Shown here: in pieces, positions 9,379-20,000 of the stretch | Layout of the letters: every line of letters starts with the position of its first letter | Numbering within the stretch: position 1 is the first letter of the stretch | Assembly (NCBI RefSeq): GCF_024204685.1 | Contig: NZ_CP100350.1 | Location: 372,001-436,000, forward strand | DNA length: 64,000 bases | Reading direction: 5' to 3' | Origin: Gilvimarinus sp. DA14 | GTDB lineage: Bacteria; Pseudomonadota; Gammaproteobacteria; Pseudomonadales; Cellvibrionaceae | The notes under the pieces: model-generated | The model's input: the letters and a program-made list of their open reading frames with translations, nothing else | What the model was told of the DNA's origin: nothing | The model's database searches: none | Position numbers and translations under genes: made by a program

Positions 9379-10404
9379 GTGACTAGTCTTTCTCTCCGTG
9401 AGATTGCGGATTTTTTATCAGCGAAACTCGAAGGCAATGCCGGTTTATCCATAACCGGCATTGCTGGTTTGGTAACGGCAAAAAACAGCGATATTAGTTT
9501 TCTGGCAAACAAGGCCTACGAGGCTCAGTTACAGAATTCTGGTGCCGGTGCCGTTATTTTGCGCGAACAAGAATCGCATTTGTACGATGGCAACAAGCTG
9601 ATCGTTGCCGATCCCTACCTCAGTTATGCTCGTCTCAGTCGATTATTCGATCGGGCACTGGAGATCACGGCCGGGATTCATCCCAGTGCAGTGGTTGATT
9701 CCGAGGCGACCCTTGGCGCTAACGTCACCCTCGGCCCCCACGCGGTAATCGGTCGGGGTGTGGTGCTGGGTGATAATGTCGTTGTGGGGGCGGGTTCGGT
9801 TATAGGTGATGGTAGTCGCGTCGGTGCACGCACCCGCTTGGCGGCCAATGTCAGTATTTATCACGATGTAGTCATCGGCGAGGATTGTCTGTTTCATAGC
9901 AGTTGTGTCATCGGCGCTGACGGTTTTGGTTTTGCTCCGGATCGGTCTCAGGGTGGATGGTGTAAAATACATCAGCTTGGCGGGGTAGTGATTGGCAGTC
10001 GCGTTGAGGTGGGTGCCACCACCACAATTGATCGCGGCGCCCTGGATGACACCGTTATCGAAGACGGTGTGATTATTGACGATCAGGTACATGTAGCGCA
10101 CAACTGCCACATTGGCGCCAATACCGCCATTGCCGCCAATTGCGGTATCGCCGGCAGCACTAAAATTGGCCGCAATTGTACCCTCGCCGGCGCTGTCGGC
10201 ATCGTTGGCCATATCGAGATTACCGATAACGTCCACATTACCGGTATGACCATGGTCTCTAAGTCGATAACAGAGCCCGGCAGCTACTCTTCTGGAACCA
10301 GTGCCATAGGCACCCGCGAATGGCGCAAGAACGCCGTTCGTTTTAACCAGTTAAATGATCTGGCGCAGCGCTTGAGAAAGCTCGAGTCCGGATCCGATCA
10401 GTAG
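9379..10404 (+). CDS. lpxD: UDP-3-O-(3-hydroxyacyl)glucosamine N-acyltransferase
   Basis: LpxD adds the second hydroxyacyl chain from acyl-ACP to UDP-3-O-acyl-glucosamine, the third step of lipid A synthesis. An N-terminal uridine-binding domain (about 1-100) is followed by a left-handed beta-helix of hexapeptide repeats ([ILV]GxxxxI), visible from about residue 100 to 300. The catalytic His sits in the DQVHVAHNCHIG segment. The GTG start at 9379 has only a poor ribosome site, so coupling to skp 19 nt upstream is plausible. Length of 341 matches the family. Confidence 0.96.
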   Translation: MTSLSLREIADFLSAKLEGNAGLSITGIAGLVTAKNSDISFLANKAYEAQLQNSGAGAVILREQESHLYDGNKLIVADPYLSYARLSRLFDRALEITAGIHPSAVVDSEATLGANVTLGPHAVIGRGVVLGDNVVVGAGSVIGDGSRVGARTRLAANVSIYHDVVIGEDCLFHSSCVIGADGFGFAPDRSQGGWCKIHQLGGVVIGSRVEVGATTTIDRGALDDTVIEDGVIIDDQVHVAHNCHIGANTAIAANCGIAGSTKIGRNCTLAGAVGIVGHIEITDNVHITGMTMVSKSITEPGSYSSGTSAIGTREWRKNAVRFNQLNDLAQRLRKLESGSDQ

Positions 10405-10458
10405 AATCCGTAAGTTTTAGGCTGGCTTTGCGCCAGCGATATATAAGGCGTCAATGAA

Positions 10459-10896
10459 ATGATGGATGTAAATGAAATTAGGCAGTATTTGCCGCACCGC
10501 TACCCTTTATTGCTGGTGGATAGAGTGGTCGAGCTGGTAGAGGGGGAATCAATTGTCGCTTACAAGAATATTTCTATCAACGAAGAAGTATTTAACGGTC
10601 ATTTTCCAGAGTTTCCGGTATTTCCGGGGGTAATGATTCTAGAGGCTCTGGCCCAGGCTTCGGGTATTTTGGGATTCAAAACAGTCGACAAAAAACCGAA
10701 AGATGGTTCCATTTACCTGTTTGCCGGAATAGACGATGTGCGCTTTAAACGTCAGGTTGTTCCCGGTGATCGTCTGCAGCTGGAGTCGCGCATTATTTCC
10801 TCCAAACGCGGTATTTGGAAGTTTGCTTGCAAGGCAACAGTCGATGGTGAATTGGTCGCCTCGGCTACCATTTTGTGTGCCGACCGAAAAGTATAA
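10459..10896 (+). CDS. fabZ: 3-hydroxyacyl-ACP dehydratase FabZ
   Basis: FabZ dehydrates 3-hydroxyacyl-ACP in the fatty acid cycle and competes with LpxA/LpxD for the same substrate. The 145-residue hot-dog fold protein has the [13 protein letters not shown] entry, and the catalytic motif [11 protein letters not shown] with His48, followed by Glu62 in MILEALAQ. Two ATGs lie in tandem at 10459 and 10462; the first is taken. Its place between lpxD and lpxA is the standard gammaproteobacterial arrangement. Confidence 0.97.
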   Translation: MMDVNEIRQYLPHRYPLLLVDRVVELVEGESIVAYKNISINEEVFNGHFPEFPVFPGVMILEALAQASGILGFKTVDKKPKDGSIYLFAGIDDVRFKRQVVPGDRLQLESRIISSKRGIWKFACKATVDGELVASATILCADRKV

Positions 10897-10916
10897 CCCG
10901 CGAGAGAGAGCCAGCT

Positions 10917-11687
10917 TTGATTGATTCACAAGCTATTGTTCATCCCGAGGCCAAAATTGCCGATGATGTAAAGATCGGTCCTTGGACAACCATCGGGCCC
11001 GATGTCGAAATTGGGCCTGGTTGTGTCATTGCCTCACACGTGGTGATCAAAGGCCCGACAAAAATTGGTCGCAATAATCAGATCTATCAGTTTTCATCGG
11101 TGGGCGAAGATACGCCAGATTTGAAGTACAACGGTGAACCTACGCGGTTGGTTATTGGCGACAACAATATTATTCGCGAAGGCGTTACTATTCATCGGGG
11201 CACCGTGCAAGATCGCTCGGAAACCACCATAGGTGACAACAATTTGATTATGGCCTATGTGCATATAGGTCATGACAGTGTAGTGGGCAACCATTGCATA
11301 CTGGTGAATAACACTGCACTTGCCGGGCATGTGATTATCGGTGACTGGGCCATCTTGAGCGGTTTTACGCTAGTGCATCAGTTTTGCAATATTGGCGCCC
11401 ACAGTTTTACCGGTATGGGTAGTGCAGTGGGTAAAGACGTACCTGCCTTTGTTATGGTAACAGGCGCACCTGCAGCGGCGAAAAGTATTAACTCGGAAGG
11501 TTTACGGCGTCGCGGTTATAGCAAAGAGCAAATAGCGGCTATTAACCGGGCTTTTAAAATTATTTACCGTCGTGGCCATACGGTCGAAGAAGCGCTGAAT
11601 CAGTTGCAGCAGATCGAAAGCGAGGAACCCGTGGTGGCACTGATGATCGAATCTCTACAAAAATCGAAACGCGGAATCGTTCGCTAA
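10917..11687 (+). CDS. lpxA: UDP-N-acetylglucosamine O-acyltransferase
   Basis: LpxA transfers 3-hydroxyacyl from ACP to UDP-GlcNAc, the first step of lipid A synthesis. The 256-residue product is a hexapeptide-repeat beta-helix from the IVHPEAKIADDVKIGPW opening to about residue 190, with the catalytic His in ALAGHV and the helical C-terminal domain after it. An in-frame extension to 10875 overlaps fabZ and has no family support. TTG 10917 gives the expected N-terminus and follows the purine-rich GAGAGAG stretch at about 10901-10908. Confidence 0.95.
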   Translation: MIDSQAIVHPEAKIADDVKIGPWTTIGPDVEIGPGCVIASHVVIKGPTKIGRNNQIYQFSSVGEDTPDLKYNGEPTRLVIGDNNIIREGVTIHRGTVQDRSETTIGDNNLIMAYVHIGHDSVVGNHCILVNNTALAGHVIIGDWAILSGFTLVHQFCNIGAHSFTGMGSAVGKDVPAFVMVTGAPAAAKSINSEGLRRRGYSKEQIAAINRAFKIIYRRGHTVEEALNQLQQIESEEPVVALMIESLQKSKRGIVR

Positions 11688-11694
11688 TCTCACT

Positions 11695-12867
11695 ATGAGC
11701 CGTCCCATCCGCATAGGAATAGTCGCCGGCGAGGCTTCCGGGGATATTCTCGGGGCTGGCCTTATTCATGAGCTGAAACATAAATACGATCATATAGAGT
11801 TTTCCGGCATCGGCGGGCCGCTGATGCTGGCTGAAGGTTTTCATTCCTTTTTTCCCCAAGAGCGTCTGGCGGTGATGGGGTTAATAGAGCCCCTTAAACG
11901 CTTGCCGGAGCTGCTGCGAATTCGTAACTTTTTGAAGCAGCACTTTACCGAACAACAGCCGGATGTTTTTATCGGTATCGATTCGCCTGATTTTAATTTG
12001 TCGTTAGAGAAGCATTTAAAGCAACAGGGCGTAACTACCGCTCACTATGTCAGCCCGTCGGTATGGGCGTGGCGAAGCGGGCGAATAAAGAAAATCAAAA
12101 AAGCTGTCGACTTAATGCTGACTTTGCTGCCCTTTGAAAACGGAATTTATCAAGCGCATAACGTTCCGGTGCAATTTGTGGGGCACCCGCTGGCGGATGA
12201 TATTGAGCTTGAAGTCGATGGCGAAAAGCCTCGGCAGGATCTGTCGGTAACAGGTCCTTCGCCCGTGGTGGCATTGATGCCCGGTAGCCGACAGTCTGAA
12301 GTCGAGCGCTTAGGTCCAGTGTTTTTTAGCGCTGCGCGAGAAATAGTCGCCGCTCGCCCAGGCACAAAGTTTTTAGTGCCCGCTGCCAATGGACACCGTT
12401 ATCGGCAGTTGCACCAATTGCTCAGCGCTTATAGCGATTTACCGATACGCCTGGTCAATGGTCGTTCACACGATGTTATGGCGGCTGCCGATATTGTCGT
12501 ACTCGCTTCTGGTACCACAGCGCTTGAGGCTATGCTGCTGAAAAAGCCGATGGTGGTGTGCTACAAAATGGCGGCGCTGTCTTTTCACATTATTAAAGCT
12601 ATGGCTACGGTGGATTTTGTTTCTTTGCCAAATTTGTTGGCCGGACGTGAACTGGTGCCTGAACTGTTGCAAAAAGACGCTACTTCGGCGGCTGTAACTG
12701 AGCGGGTATTGAGCTATCTGGACGATCCAGAAGGGGTCGCTCAATTGCAGCAGGAATTTTTGCAGCTACATCAACAGCTGCGCCAGAATGCCAGCCGTGC
12801 GGCCGCTAGCGCTATTGCTGAGTTAATTGAGAAGCCTTCACTAACCAATGAACCCCTAGAGAGTTAG
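11695..12867 (+). CDS. lpxB: Lipid-A-disaccharide synthase
   Basis: LpxB is a GT19 glycosyltransferase that condenses lipid X with UDP-diacylglucosamine to form the lipid A disaccharide at the inner membrane. Typical segments are IRIGIVAGEASGDILGA at the start, the HYVSPSVWAWR motif in the middle, the MPGSRQSEV nucleotide-binding loop, and ASGTTALEAMLLKKPMVV(C)Y near the end. The 390-residue length is normal. It starts 7 nt after lpxA with almost no ribosome site, suggesting coupling. Confidence 0.96.
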   Translation: MSRPIRIGIVAGEASGDILGAGLIHELKHKYDHIEFSGIGGPLMLAEGFHSFFPQERLAVMGLIEPLKRLPELLRIRNFLKQHFTEQQPDVFIGIDSPDFNLSLEKHLKQQGVTTAHYVSPSVWAWRSGRIKKIKKAVDLMLTLLPFENGIYQAHNVPVQFVGHPLADDIELEVDGEKPRQDLSVTGPSPVVALMPGSRQSEVERLGPVFFSAAREIVAARPGTKFLVPAANGHRYRQLHQLLSAYSDLPIRLVNGRSHDVMAAADIVVLASGTTALEAMLLKKPMVVCYKMAALSFHIIKAMATVDFVSLPNLLAGRELVPELLQKDATSAAVTERVLSYLDDPEGVAQLQQEFLQLHQQLRQNASRAAASAIAELIEKPSLTNEPLES

Positions 12868-12870
12868 ATC

Positions 12871-13476
12871 ATGGAGCCTTTTGTCAGTGTTTATACCGGT
12901 CATCTGTTTGCTGGCGTAGACGAAGTTGGCCGCGGCCCTTTAGCGGGGGACGTGGTTGCCGCAGCGGTTGTCCTTGATACCGCGCAGCCGATTGCCGGCT
13001 TAGCGGACTCAAAAAAGCTGACTGAAAAGCGTCGCGAAGTCTTATTTGACGAAATTAAGCAGCGGGCTTTGTCCTATTGTATTGCGCGTGCCACGGTGGC
13101 GGAAATCGACGATATTAATATTCTTCAGGCCAGTTTATTAGCTATGAGCCGGGCCGTTAACGGATTGACGGTGCAGCCAGAGCATGTGTTGGTTGATGGT
13201 AACAAGATTCCCCGCTGGTCTTACCCGGCCGAAGCTGTGGTAAAGGGTGATAGCAGAGTTCCCGCTATAAGCGCCGCGTCGATTTTGGCCAAGGTTACCC
13301 GCGACCGAGAAATGGTAGCCATGGATGCAGAATATCCAGGCTACGGTTTTGCTTTACACAAAGGCTATCCCACCAAAGCGCATTTACTGGCGCTGGAACA
13401 ACACGGCCCATGCAAAGCCCACCGTATCAGTTTTGGTCCGGTGAAACGTCAACTTGAACAGTTGGAAATGTTTTAA
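12871..13476 (+). CDS. rnhB: Ribonuclease HII
   Basis: RNase HII cuts the RNA strand of RNA-DNA hybrids and starts ribonucleotide excision repair. The 201-residue protein has the active-site motif [12 protein letters not shown] with Asp17-Glu18, the third acid in the VDGNK segment, and the [12 protein letters not shown] stretch typical of type II enzymes. It lies 3 nt after lpxB and just before dnaE, the usual arrangement linking it with replication. Confidence 0.96.
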   Translation: MEPFVSVYTGHLFAGVDEVGRGPLAGDVVAAAVVLDTAQPIAGLADSKKLTEKRREVLFDEIKQRALSYCIARATVAEIDDINILQASLLAMSRAVNGLTVQPEHVLVDGNKIPRWSYPAEAVVKGDSRVPAISAASILAKVTRDREMVAMDAEYPGYGFALHKGYPTKAHLLALEQHGPCKAHRISFGPVKRQLEQLEMF

Positions 13477-13480
13477 GTTT

Positions 13481-16400
13481 ATGTCAGCTTCATTTGTACA
13501 CCTGCGCCTTCATACCGAGTACTCGCTGTCGGACAGTATTATTCGCATCAAGCCACTGGTTGCGCGCTTGGCTGAGCTGGGTATGCCTGCCTGCGCCATT
13601 ACCGATCAAACTAACTTTTACGGTTTGATCAAATTCTATAAGGCTATGCAGGGGCAGGGCATCAAGCCCATCATTGGCAGCGATTTTCTAATCGCGGGCG
13701 CAGACAGTGAAAGCAAACCGAGTTTGTTGAGCCTGCTCGCGATGAACGATGCCGGCTACAAAAATATTATCGCGCTTATCTCTAAAGCGTACCAACAAGG
13801 CCAGCAGCAGGGTATCGCCTATATAAAGCGTGAGTGGATTAGTGAATTTACCGAAGGTGTGATTGCGCTTTCGGGCGGGCGCCTTGGTGATGTCGGGCTG
13901 TCTTTATTGTCCGGTCGCAAAGCACAGGCAGCCGAAGAGTTGCAAACCTGGATGCAGCTGTTTCCGGGGCGCTTTTATCTTGAGTTGCAGCGCACCGGGC
14001 GCGAATATGAAGAAGCCTATTTGCATGCCGCTGTCGATCTGGCGAGCCATGCACAGTGCCCCGTTGTGGCGACCAACGATGTTCGTTTCTTACAGGCAGA
14101 AGATTTCGAAGTACATGAGGCGCGGGTCTGTATTGCCGATAGTCGTACCCTGGACGACCCTCGGCGTGAGCGCCGCTACAGTGAAGAACAGTATTTACGC
14201 AGCGCCGATGAAATGCAGGAATTGTTCAGTGATATTCCCGAAGCTTTACAGAACTCGGTTGAGATTGCCAAGCGCTGTACCGTAAATATTCATCTTGGGG
14301 AATACTTTCTGCCGCAGTATCCCATTCCAGACGGAATGACCGAAAACGAGTTCTTCGAAAAAGTCTGTTTTGACGGTTTATACAATCGCCTGGAGCGAAT
14401 TCTTGATAGCAGCTCGCCAAACTACGAGGCGGATAAAGAACGCTACGAAGCACGGCTGCGTTTTGAGCTGGATATTATCCTGCAGATGGGGTTTCCCGGC
14501 TACTTCCTGATCGTAATGGACTTTATTCAGTGGGCCAAGGATAACGGTATTCCGGTGGGGCCTGGGCGGGGTTCCGGTGCCGGCTCTCTGGTGGCCTATT
14601 CACTGCAGATTACCGACCTGGATCCGCTGCAATACGATTTGCTGTTTGAGCGCTTTCTGAATCCCGAGCGGGTTTCCATGCCCGACTTTGACGTGGATTT
14701 CTGTATGGAAAACCGCGACAAGGTGATTAACTATGTCGCTGAGGCCTATGGTCGTGAAGCGGTAAGCCAAATTATTACCTTCGGTACCATGGCGGCCAAG
14801 GCTGTGGTGCGCGATGTGGCGCGGGTATTGGGGAAATCCTACGGGCTTGCCGACAAACTCTCCAAACTGATTCCACCCACTCCGGGTATGACGCTGAAGC
14901 AAGCGCTTGAAGAGGTAGAGCTGCTGCGAGAGATGCTCGACACTGATGCGGATGCTCAGGAAATTTGGGAGATGGCGGTTAAGCTTGAGGGCTTAACTCG
15001 TAACGTGGGTAAGCACGCCGGTGGTGTGGTTATCGCCCCTAACAAGCTGATTGATTTCTCGCCGCTTTACTGTGATGAATCGGGTAAAGGCCTGGTCACC
15101 CAATACGATAAAAACGATGTGGAAGAGGCCGGACTGGTTAAGTTCGACTTCCTGGGACTTCGGACTCTAACCATTATTGACTGGGCGCTTGAAATGATTA
15201 ACGCCCAGCGGCGCAAAGTGGGTGAGCCCGACCTGGATATCAGCGCTATCGATTTGCAGGATGCGGAGACTTTTGCGCTGTTAAAACGCGCCGAAACTAC
15301 CGCGGTGTTTCAGTTGGAATCCCGCGGCATGAAAGACCTGATTAAGCGGCTTAAGCCAGATAACCTGGAAGATATGATCGCTCTGGTGGCGCTGTTCCGT
15401 CCGGGCCCGCTGGATTCCGGCATGGTAACTGACTTTGTTAACCGCAAGCATGGTCAGGCCGAGGTGGCTTACCCAGATGCCAAGTATCAACACGCCAGCC
15501 TTGAGCCCATTTTAAAACCTACCTATGGTGTTATCGTTTACCAAGAACAGGTAATGCAGATCGCCCAGGAGCTTGCCGGTTATAGTTTGGGTGGCGCCGA
15601 TTTGCTGCGCCGCGCAATGGGTAAGAAAAAGCCCGAAGAAATGGCGAAGCAGCGGGTAAGTTTTGAGTCCGGTGCGAAAGATAAGGGGATCGATCCGGAC
15701 CTTGCGATGAAAATCTTTGACCTGGTGGAGAAGTTCGCCGGTTACGGTTTTAACAAGTCGCACTCCGCCGCTTACGCTTTGGTGTCTTATCAAACCGCTT
15801 GGCTGAAAGCCCATTATCCGGCGCACTTTATGGCGGCCACCATGAGCTCGGATATGGATAAGACCGATAAAGTTGTTACCTTTATCGAAGAGTGTCGCAA
15901 CATGGGGCTCACTCTTCTGCCTCCCGATGTTAACCGTGGCGAGCTTAAATTTACGGTCGACGACGATAACAATATTATTTACGGCTTGGGCGCTATTAAA
16001 GGTCTGGGCGAAGGGCCGGTCGACAGTATTATCAAAGCCCGGGAAGAAGGCGGCCCATTTAACGATTTGTTCGACTTCTGTGCGCGTATTGATCCGCGCA
16101 AAGTCAATAAACGTGCATTAGAGGCTCTAATTCGTTCCGGTGCCGCCGATAATTTAGGCCCTGGACGCGGGTTGGATCAGGATCGCGCCGTTATGTTTGC
16201 AGCTATCACAGAAGCGGTAAAAGCTGCCGAGCAAAGCGCTGCAAATGCCAGTGCTGGTATGGTGGACTTATTTGGCGATGTGGTGCCTGCAGCGGCTGAT
16301 GGTGAAGAGGCTTACAAAGAATTTGCCCGTGTGCACCCCTGGTCGATGAAAGAACGCTTGCAGGCCGAAAATGATACCTTGGGGCTTTACCTTACGGGCC

Positions 16401-16984
16401 ATCCTATTGATGAATATGAACACGAAATCAAACACCTGGTTTCCTGCCGTATTGCTGACCTGACCCCGGATAAAAATGCTCAGCGAATTGGTGGTCTGGT
16501 GGTGGCGTCGCGCACTATGAAAACCAAGCGCGGTGATACCATGGCTTTTATTACCCTGGATGACCGCACCGGTCGGATAGAGATTGCTGTGTTTGCCGAT
16601 GCTTTTGCTGAGCATCGCGAGCTGTTGGTTAAAGATGCGCTGTTGTTGGTCGAGGGGCAGGTAAGTCACGACGATTATAATAATGCGCTGAAGATGCGCG
16701 CCGATAACATCAAAAACCTGGCCGAAGCCCGACAGGAAAAGGCGCGTGCATTGCGGCTCACCCTTGAGGGGCACACCCTGGGGGCAGGGTTTGGTGCGCA
16801 GCTTAAAAACTGTCTCGAGCCCTACAAAGATGGCAGTTGTCCGGTGGTTGTGGATTATCTACGTTCCGATGCCCGCTGTGAGTTAATCTTGGGGCGTGAC
16901 TGGGGGGTTCGCCCCGAAGATGATCTGCTGCAAAGGTTGCGTAACGAATATGGTATAGACAATGTTAAGTTGCAATATACCTAG
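13481..16984 (+). CDS. dnaE: DNA polymerase III alpha subunit
   Basis: DnaE is the replicative C-family polymerase subunit. The 1167-residue product has an N-terminal PHP domain (FVHLRLHTEYSLSD), the polymerase palm with GPGRGSGAGSLVAYS, the metal-binding acids in MPDFDVDF, a tandem HhH domain, and a C-terminal OB fold (about 980-1070) before the tau-binding end. I chose ATG 13481 rather than the frame start at 13454, because MSASFVHLRLHTEYS is the family N-terminus and the longer form overlaps rnhB. The length is close to the usual 1160. Confidence 0.97.
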   Translation: MSASFVHLRLHTEYSLSDSIIRIKPLVARLAELGMPACAITDQTNFYGLIKFYKAMQGQGIKPIIGSDFLIAGADSESKPSLLSLLAMNDAGYKNIIALISKAYQQGQQQGIAYIKREWISEFTEGVIALSGGRLGDVGLSLLSGRKAQAAEELQTWMQLFPGRFYLELQRTGREYEEAYLHAAVDLASHAQCPVVATNDVRFLQAEDFEVHEARVCIADSRTLDDPRRERRYSEEQYLRSADEMQELFSDIPEALQNSVEIAKRCTVNIHLGEYFLPQYPIPDGMTENEFFEKVCFDGLYNRLERILDSSSPNYEADKERYEARLRFELDIILQMGFPGYFLIVMDFIQWAKDNGIPVGPGRGSGAGSLVAYSLQITDLDPLQYDLLFERFLNPERVSMPDFDVDFCMENRDKVINYVAEAYGREAVSQIITFGTMAAKAVVRDVARVLGKSYGLADKLSKLIPPTPGMTLKQALEEVELLREMLDTDADAQEIWEMAVKLEGLTRNVGKHAGGVVIAPNKLIDFSPLYCDESGKGLVTQYDKNDVEEAGLVKFDFLGLRTLTIIDWALEMINAQRRKVGEPDLDISAIDLQDAETFALLKRAETTAVFQLESRGMKDLIKRLKPDNLEDMIALVALFRPGPLDSGMVTDFVNRKHGQAEVAYPDAKYQHASLEPILKPTYGVIVYQEQVMQIAQELAGYSLGGADLLRRAMGKKKPEEMAKQRVSFESGAKDKGIDPDLAMKIFDLVEKFAGYGFNKSHSAAYALVSYQTAWLKAHYPAHFMAATMSSDMDKTDKVVTFIEECRNMGLTLLPPDVNRGELKFTVDDDNNIIYGLGAIKGLGEGPVDSIIKAREEGGPFNDLFDFCARIDPRKVNKRALEALIRSGAADNLGPGRGLDQDRAVMFAAITEAVKAAEQSAANASAGMVDLFGDVVPAAADGEEAYKEFARVHPWSMKERLQAENDTLGLYLTGHPIDEYEHEIKHLVSCRIADLTPDKNAQRIGGLVVASRTMKTKRGDTMAFITLDDRTGRIEIAVFADAFAEHRELLVKDALLLVEGQVSHDDYNNALKMRADNIKNLAEARQEKARALRLTLEGHTLGAGFGAQLKNCLEPYKDGSCPVVVDYLRSDARCELILGRDWGVRPEDDLLQRLRNEYGIDNVKLQYT

Positions 16985-17020
16985 TACGCTTAGGGCCAAG
17001 TTTGACTAGTTATTCTTGGG

Positions 17021-20000
17021 TTAATGAAAGTCTCTGGATTTATGTTCTAGCTTTCCCAGTAAATGGCTAATATCAATTAATCTGCCGGCCACCACATGGG
17101 TCACACCCTGGGCGTGCTCAACCACGCCCTTAACCAATAAAATAGTAGAGGCATAAAATGCCCGCCTTTGCGCACTGGCCGTGGCAGACCAGACAATCAC
17201 ATTGCTATTGCCAGTGTGATCTTCCAGAGTCATAAAAGTTACGCCGCTGGCGGTGCCGGGTCGCTGTCTGCCAACCACTAAACCGGCCACATTTACCAGT
17301 GCGCCATGTCGCTGATATTTTAACTCGGTGGCACAGAGGCATTTGGGCAATAGACCTGCTTGCCGCAATAAATGTAGGGGATGATCTTTTAAGCTTAACC
17401 CCAAGCTTTGAAAATCTTCCAGCATATTGTCGGTACGGCTGGGGCAGCTTTGCAAGCTGTAGTTTGTTTCTTTTGAATTTAAAGGCTGAGCCTGCTTTTC
17501 CATCAGTGACCAGCGTACCTGATAGCGATTGGGGCTAAGGCTATAAAATGCATCGGCACTGGCCAGGGCGTTAATAGCTGAGGCCGACAGTCCGATTTTT
17601 TTTACCTCTTGGATGCTGCTAAAGGGTGTGTTGCGATTATGCAGTAGTTTTTCTATGTCGGCCGGTGGCAATCCTTTTATTTGACGCAGACCAACCCGCA
17701 GGGCAAGTCCACTTTCTGTTTTCTCTAGAGAGTAGTCGCTGAAGGAGCGATTAATACATACCGGCAATATCTGGCAACCATGACGCTTGGCGTCTTGTAG
17801 CAATTGGGATGCACTGTAAAACCCCATTGGCTGGCTGTTTAGCAGGCTGCAGTAAAAGGGCAGGGGGTAGTAATATTTTAGCCAGGCTGATGCGTAGGCA
17901 AGCAGTGCAAAGCTGGCGGAGTGGGATTCGGGAAAACCGTATTCACCAAAGCCGAGGATTTGTTCAAATATTCGCTCGGCAAACTCCCGTTGATAGCCTT
18001 TGCTTTCCATGCCGATAATGAGTTTGCGTTTGAACTGTAACAGCTTGCCCGATTTTCCCCAGCTTCCCATGGCTCGGCGCAGTGCGTCGGCTTCGCCACC
18101 ACTGAATCCTGCGGCCACCATTGCCAGCTGTATGACTTGTTCTTGAAAAATAGGTACGCCCAGAGTGCGCTCCAGCACTTGTTGCAGTTCGGCAGAGGGG
18201 TACTCCGGTGCTTCAAGGCCCGCCCGTCGGTTTAGGTAAGGTGTTACCATGCCGCCTTGAATGGGGCCAGGTCGAACTATGGCGATTTGCACCACCAGGT
18301 CGTAATAACACACAGGTTTTATGCGCGGTAGCATTGCCATTTGGGCTCGCGACTCTATTTGGAAAAGCCCCACGCTATCGGCATTGTGTAAGCTCTGAAA
18401 AACAGCCTGATCATCCATGCGGGCCGTAATTTGATGAAGTTTACATTGCCTTTTGTAATGTGTATCGATTAGCGCAAACGCTTTACGCAGCGCCGTCAGC
18501 ATGCCCAGTGCCAACACATCGACTTTTAGTAAACCCAGAGACTCCAAATCGTCTTTGTCCCACTGAATAACAGTGCGCTCGGGCATGGCTGCGTTTTCAA
18601 CCGGTACCAGCTCGTAGAGTGGCCCCCGAGAGATTACAAAGCCCCCGACATGCTGAGATAAATGTCGAGGAAAACCTATCAGTTGCTCTGTCAGCGATAT
18701 CAGACGTTCTGTGTTTGCCGCGCCCTCTGCTAGGCCTAGCTCTATTAACTGATGCTGCCAGCTTTTATTGATGTCTCGAGTGTCAATATTTTTAACAAAA
18801 AAATCCAACTGCGACTCGTTAAAGCCCAGGGCTTTGCCCATCTCTTTAAGGGCACTTTTGAAACGGTAAGAGATAACGCTGGCGGCCAAAGCCGCTCGCT
18901 CGCGCCCATATTTTTGATAAATGTATTGAATGACCTCTTCGCGTCTCTCATGCTCAAAGTCTACATCGATATCCGGGGGTTCATTTCTCTCTTTAGAAAT
19001 AAAGCGCTCAAATAGAACATCGATATGGCGCGGATCGACGGCGGTAATTTCCAGGCAATAGCAAACCACAGAGTTGGCCGAAGACCCCCGCCCCTGATAT
19101 AAAATCCCTTGTTGGCGGGCGAATCTTGCTATGTCGTCGATAGTCAGAAAAAAGTGAGCGTAGTTTAGCTCTGCAATAAGTTTTAACTCTTTCTCTATTT
19201 TCTGTTTGATTTTTTTTGGCGTATTTGTGCCAAAGCGCTTCTGTGCTCCTTCCTCTACTCTTTGCCGCAAATAACTGATTGCGGTATGTTGTGGGGGAAT
19301 GATTTCACTTGGATACTCGTATTTAAGCTCTCCGAAATCGAAATGGCAGGCAGCGCATATTCTCTGTGTTTCTTGCACAGAATCTGCACTGTATAGCTCT
19401 GAGATTTTTGCCAGTGAGCGCAGGCTTCTCTCGGCGTTGCTTAGCAGTTGGCGGCCAGCTTTTTGGATGCTGAGCCCTAGCTTGCGGGCGTGCAGGGCTT
19501 GTTGTAGAGGGAGGCGTTTGGGGTGGTGCATAAGCACTGCGCCACAGGCCACTAAAGGAATCTGATATTTCTGTGCCAGCTGTTCAGTTTTTTTCAGGTG
19601 TTGTGCCTCGCCCTGCGTGAGTTGTTTGCTTATTCCTATCCATACGCGATTACTGTGCCGCTTCTTTAACCATTTGCCCCATTTGTCGTCGTCATCTTCA
19701 AAGCTCGGCAGCCAGATTAGAAAGCTTTCTTTTAACGAGGCGAGATCCCATTGGGAAACTTGATAGTTATTTTTTGGGGCCCGGCGTCGCGCATTACTGA
19801 TAACACGGCAAAGCTCCGCATAGGCTTGGCGGCTGGGGCATATCACAATAACGCGGAGGCTGGCACTGACTTTGAGCAAGCTTCCCGCGATGAGCTTTAG
19901 GGAAAGGTTATGTTCTTTGATGGCAGTATAGGCTTTCACCAGGCCGGCCACGGAACATTCATCGGTAATAGCTATGCCTTGATAACCGAGCTGCGCGGCT

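Noticed and set aside
9643-10236. 197-codon minus-strand frame opposite lpxD
   Set aside because: It mirrors the hexapeptide repeats of lpxD and has no independent motif or start signal.
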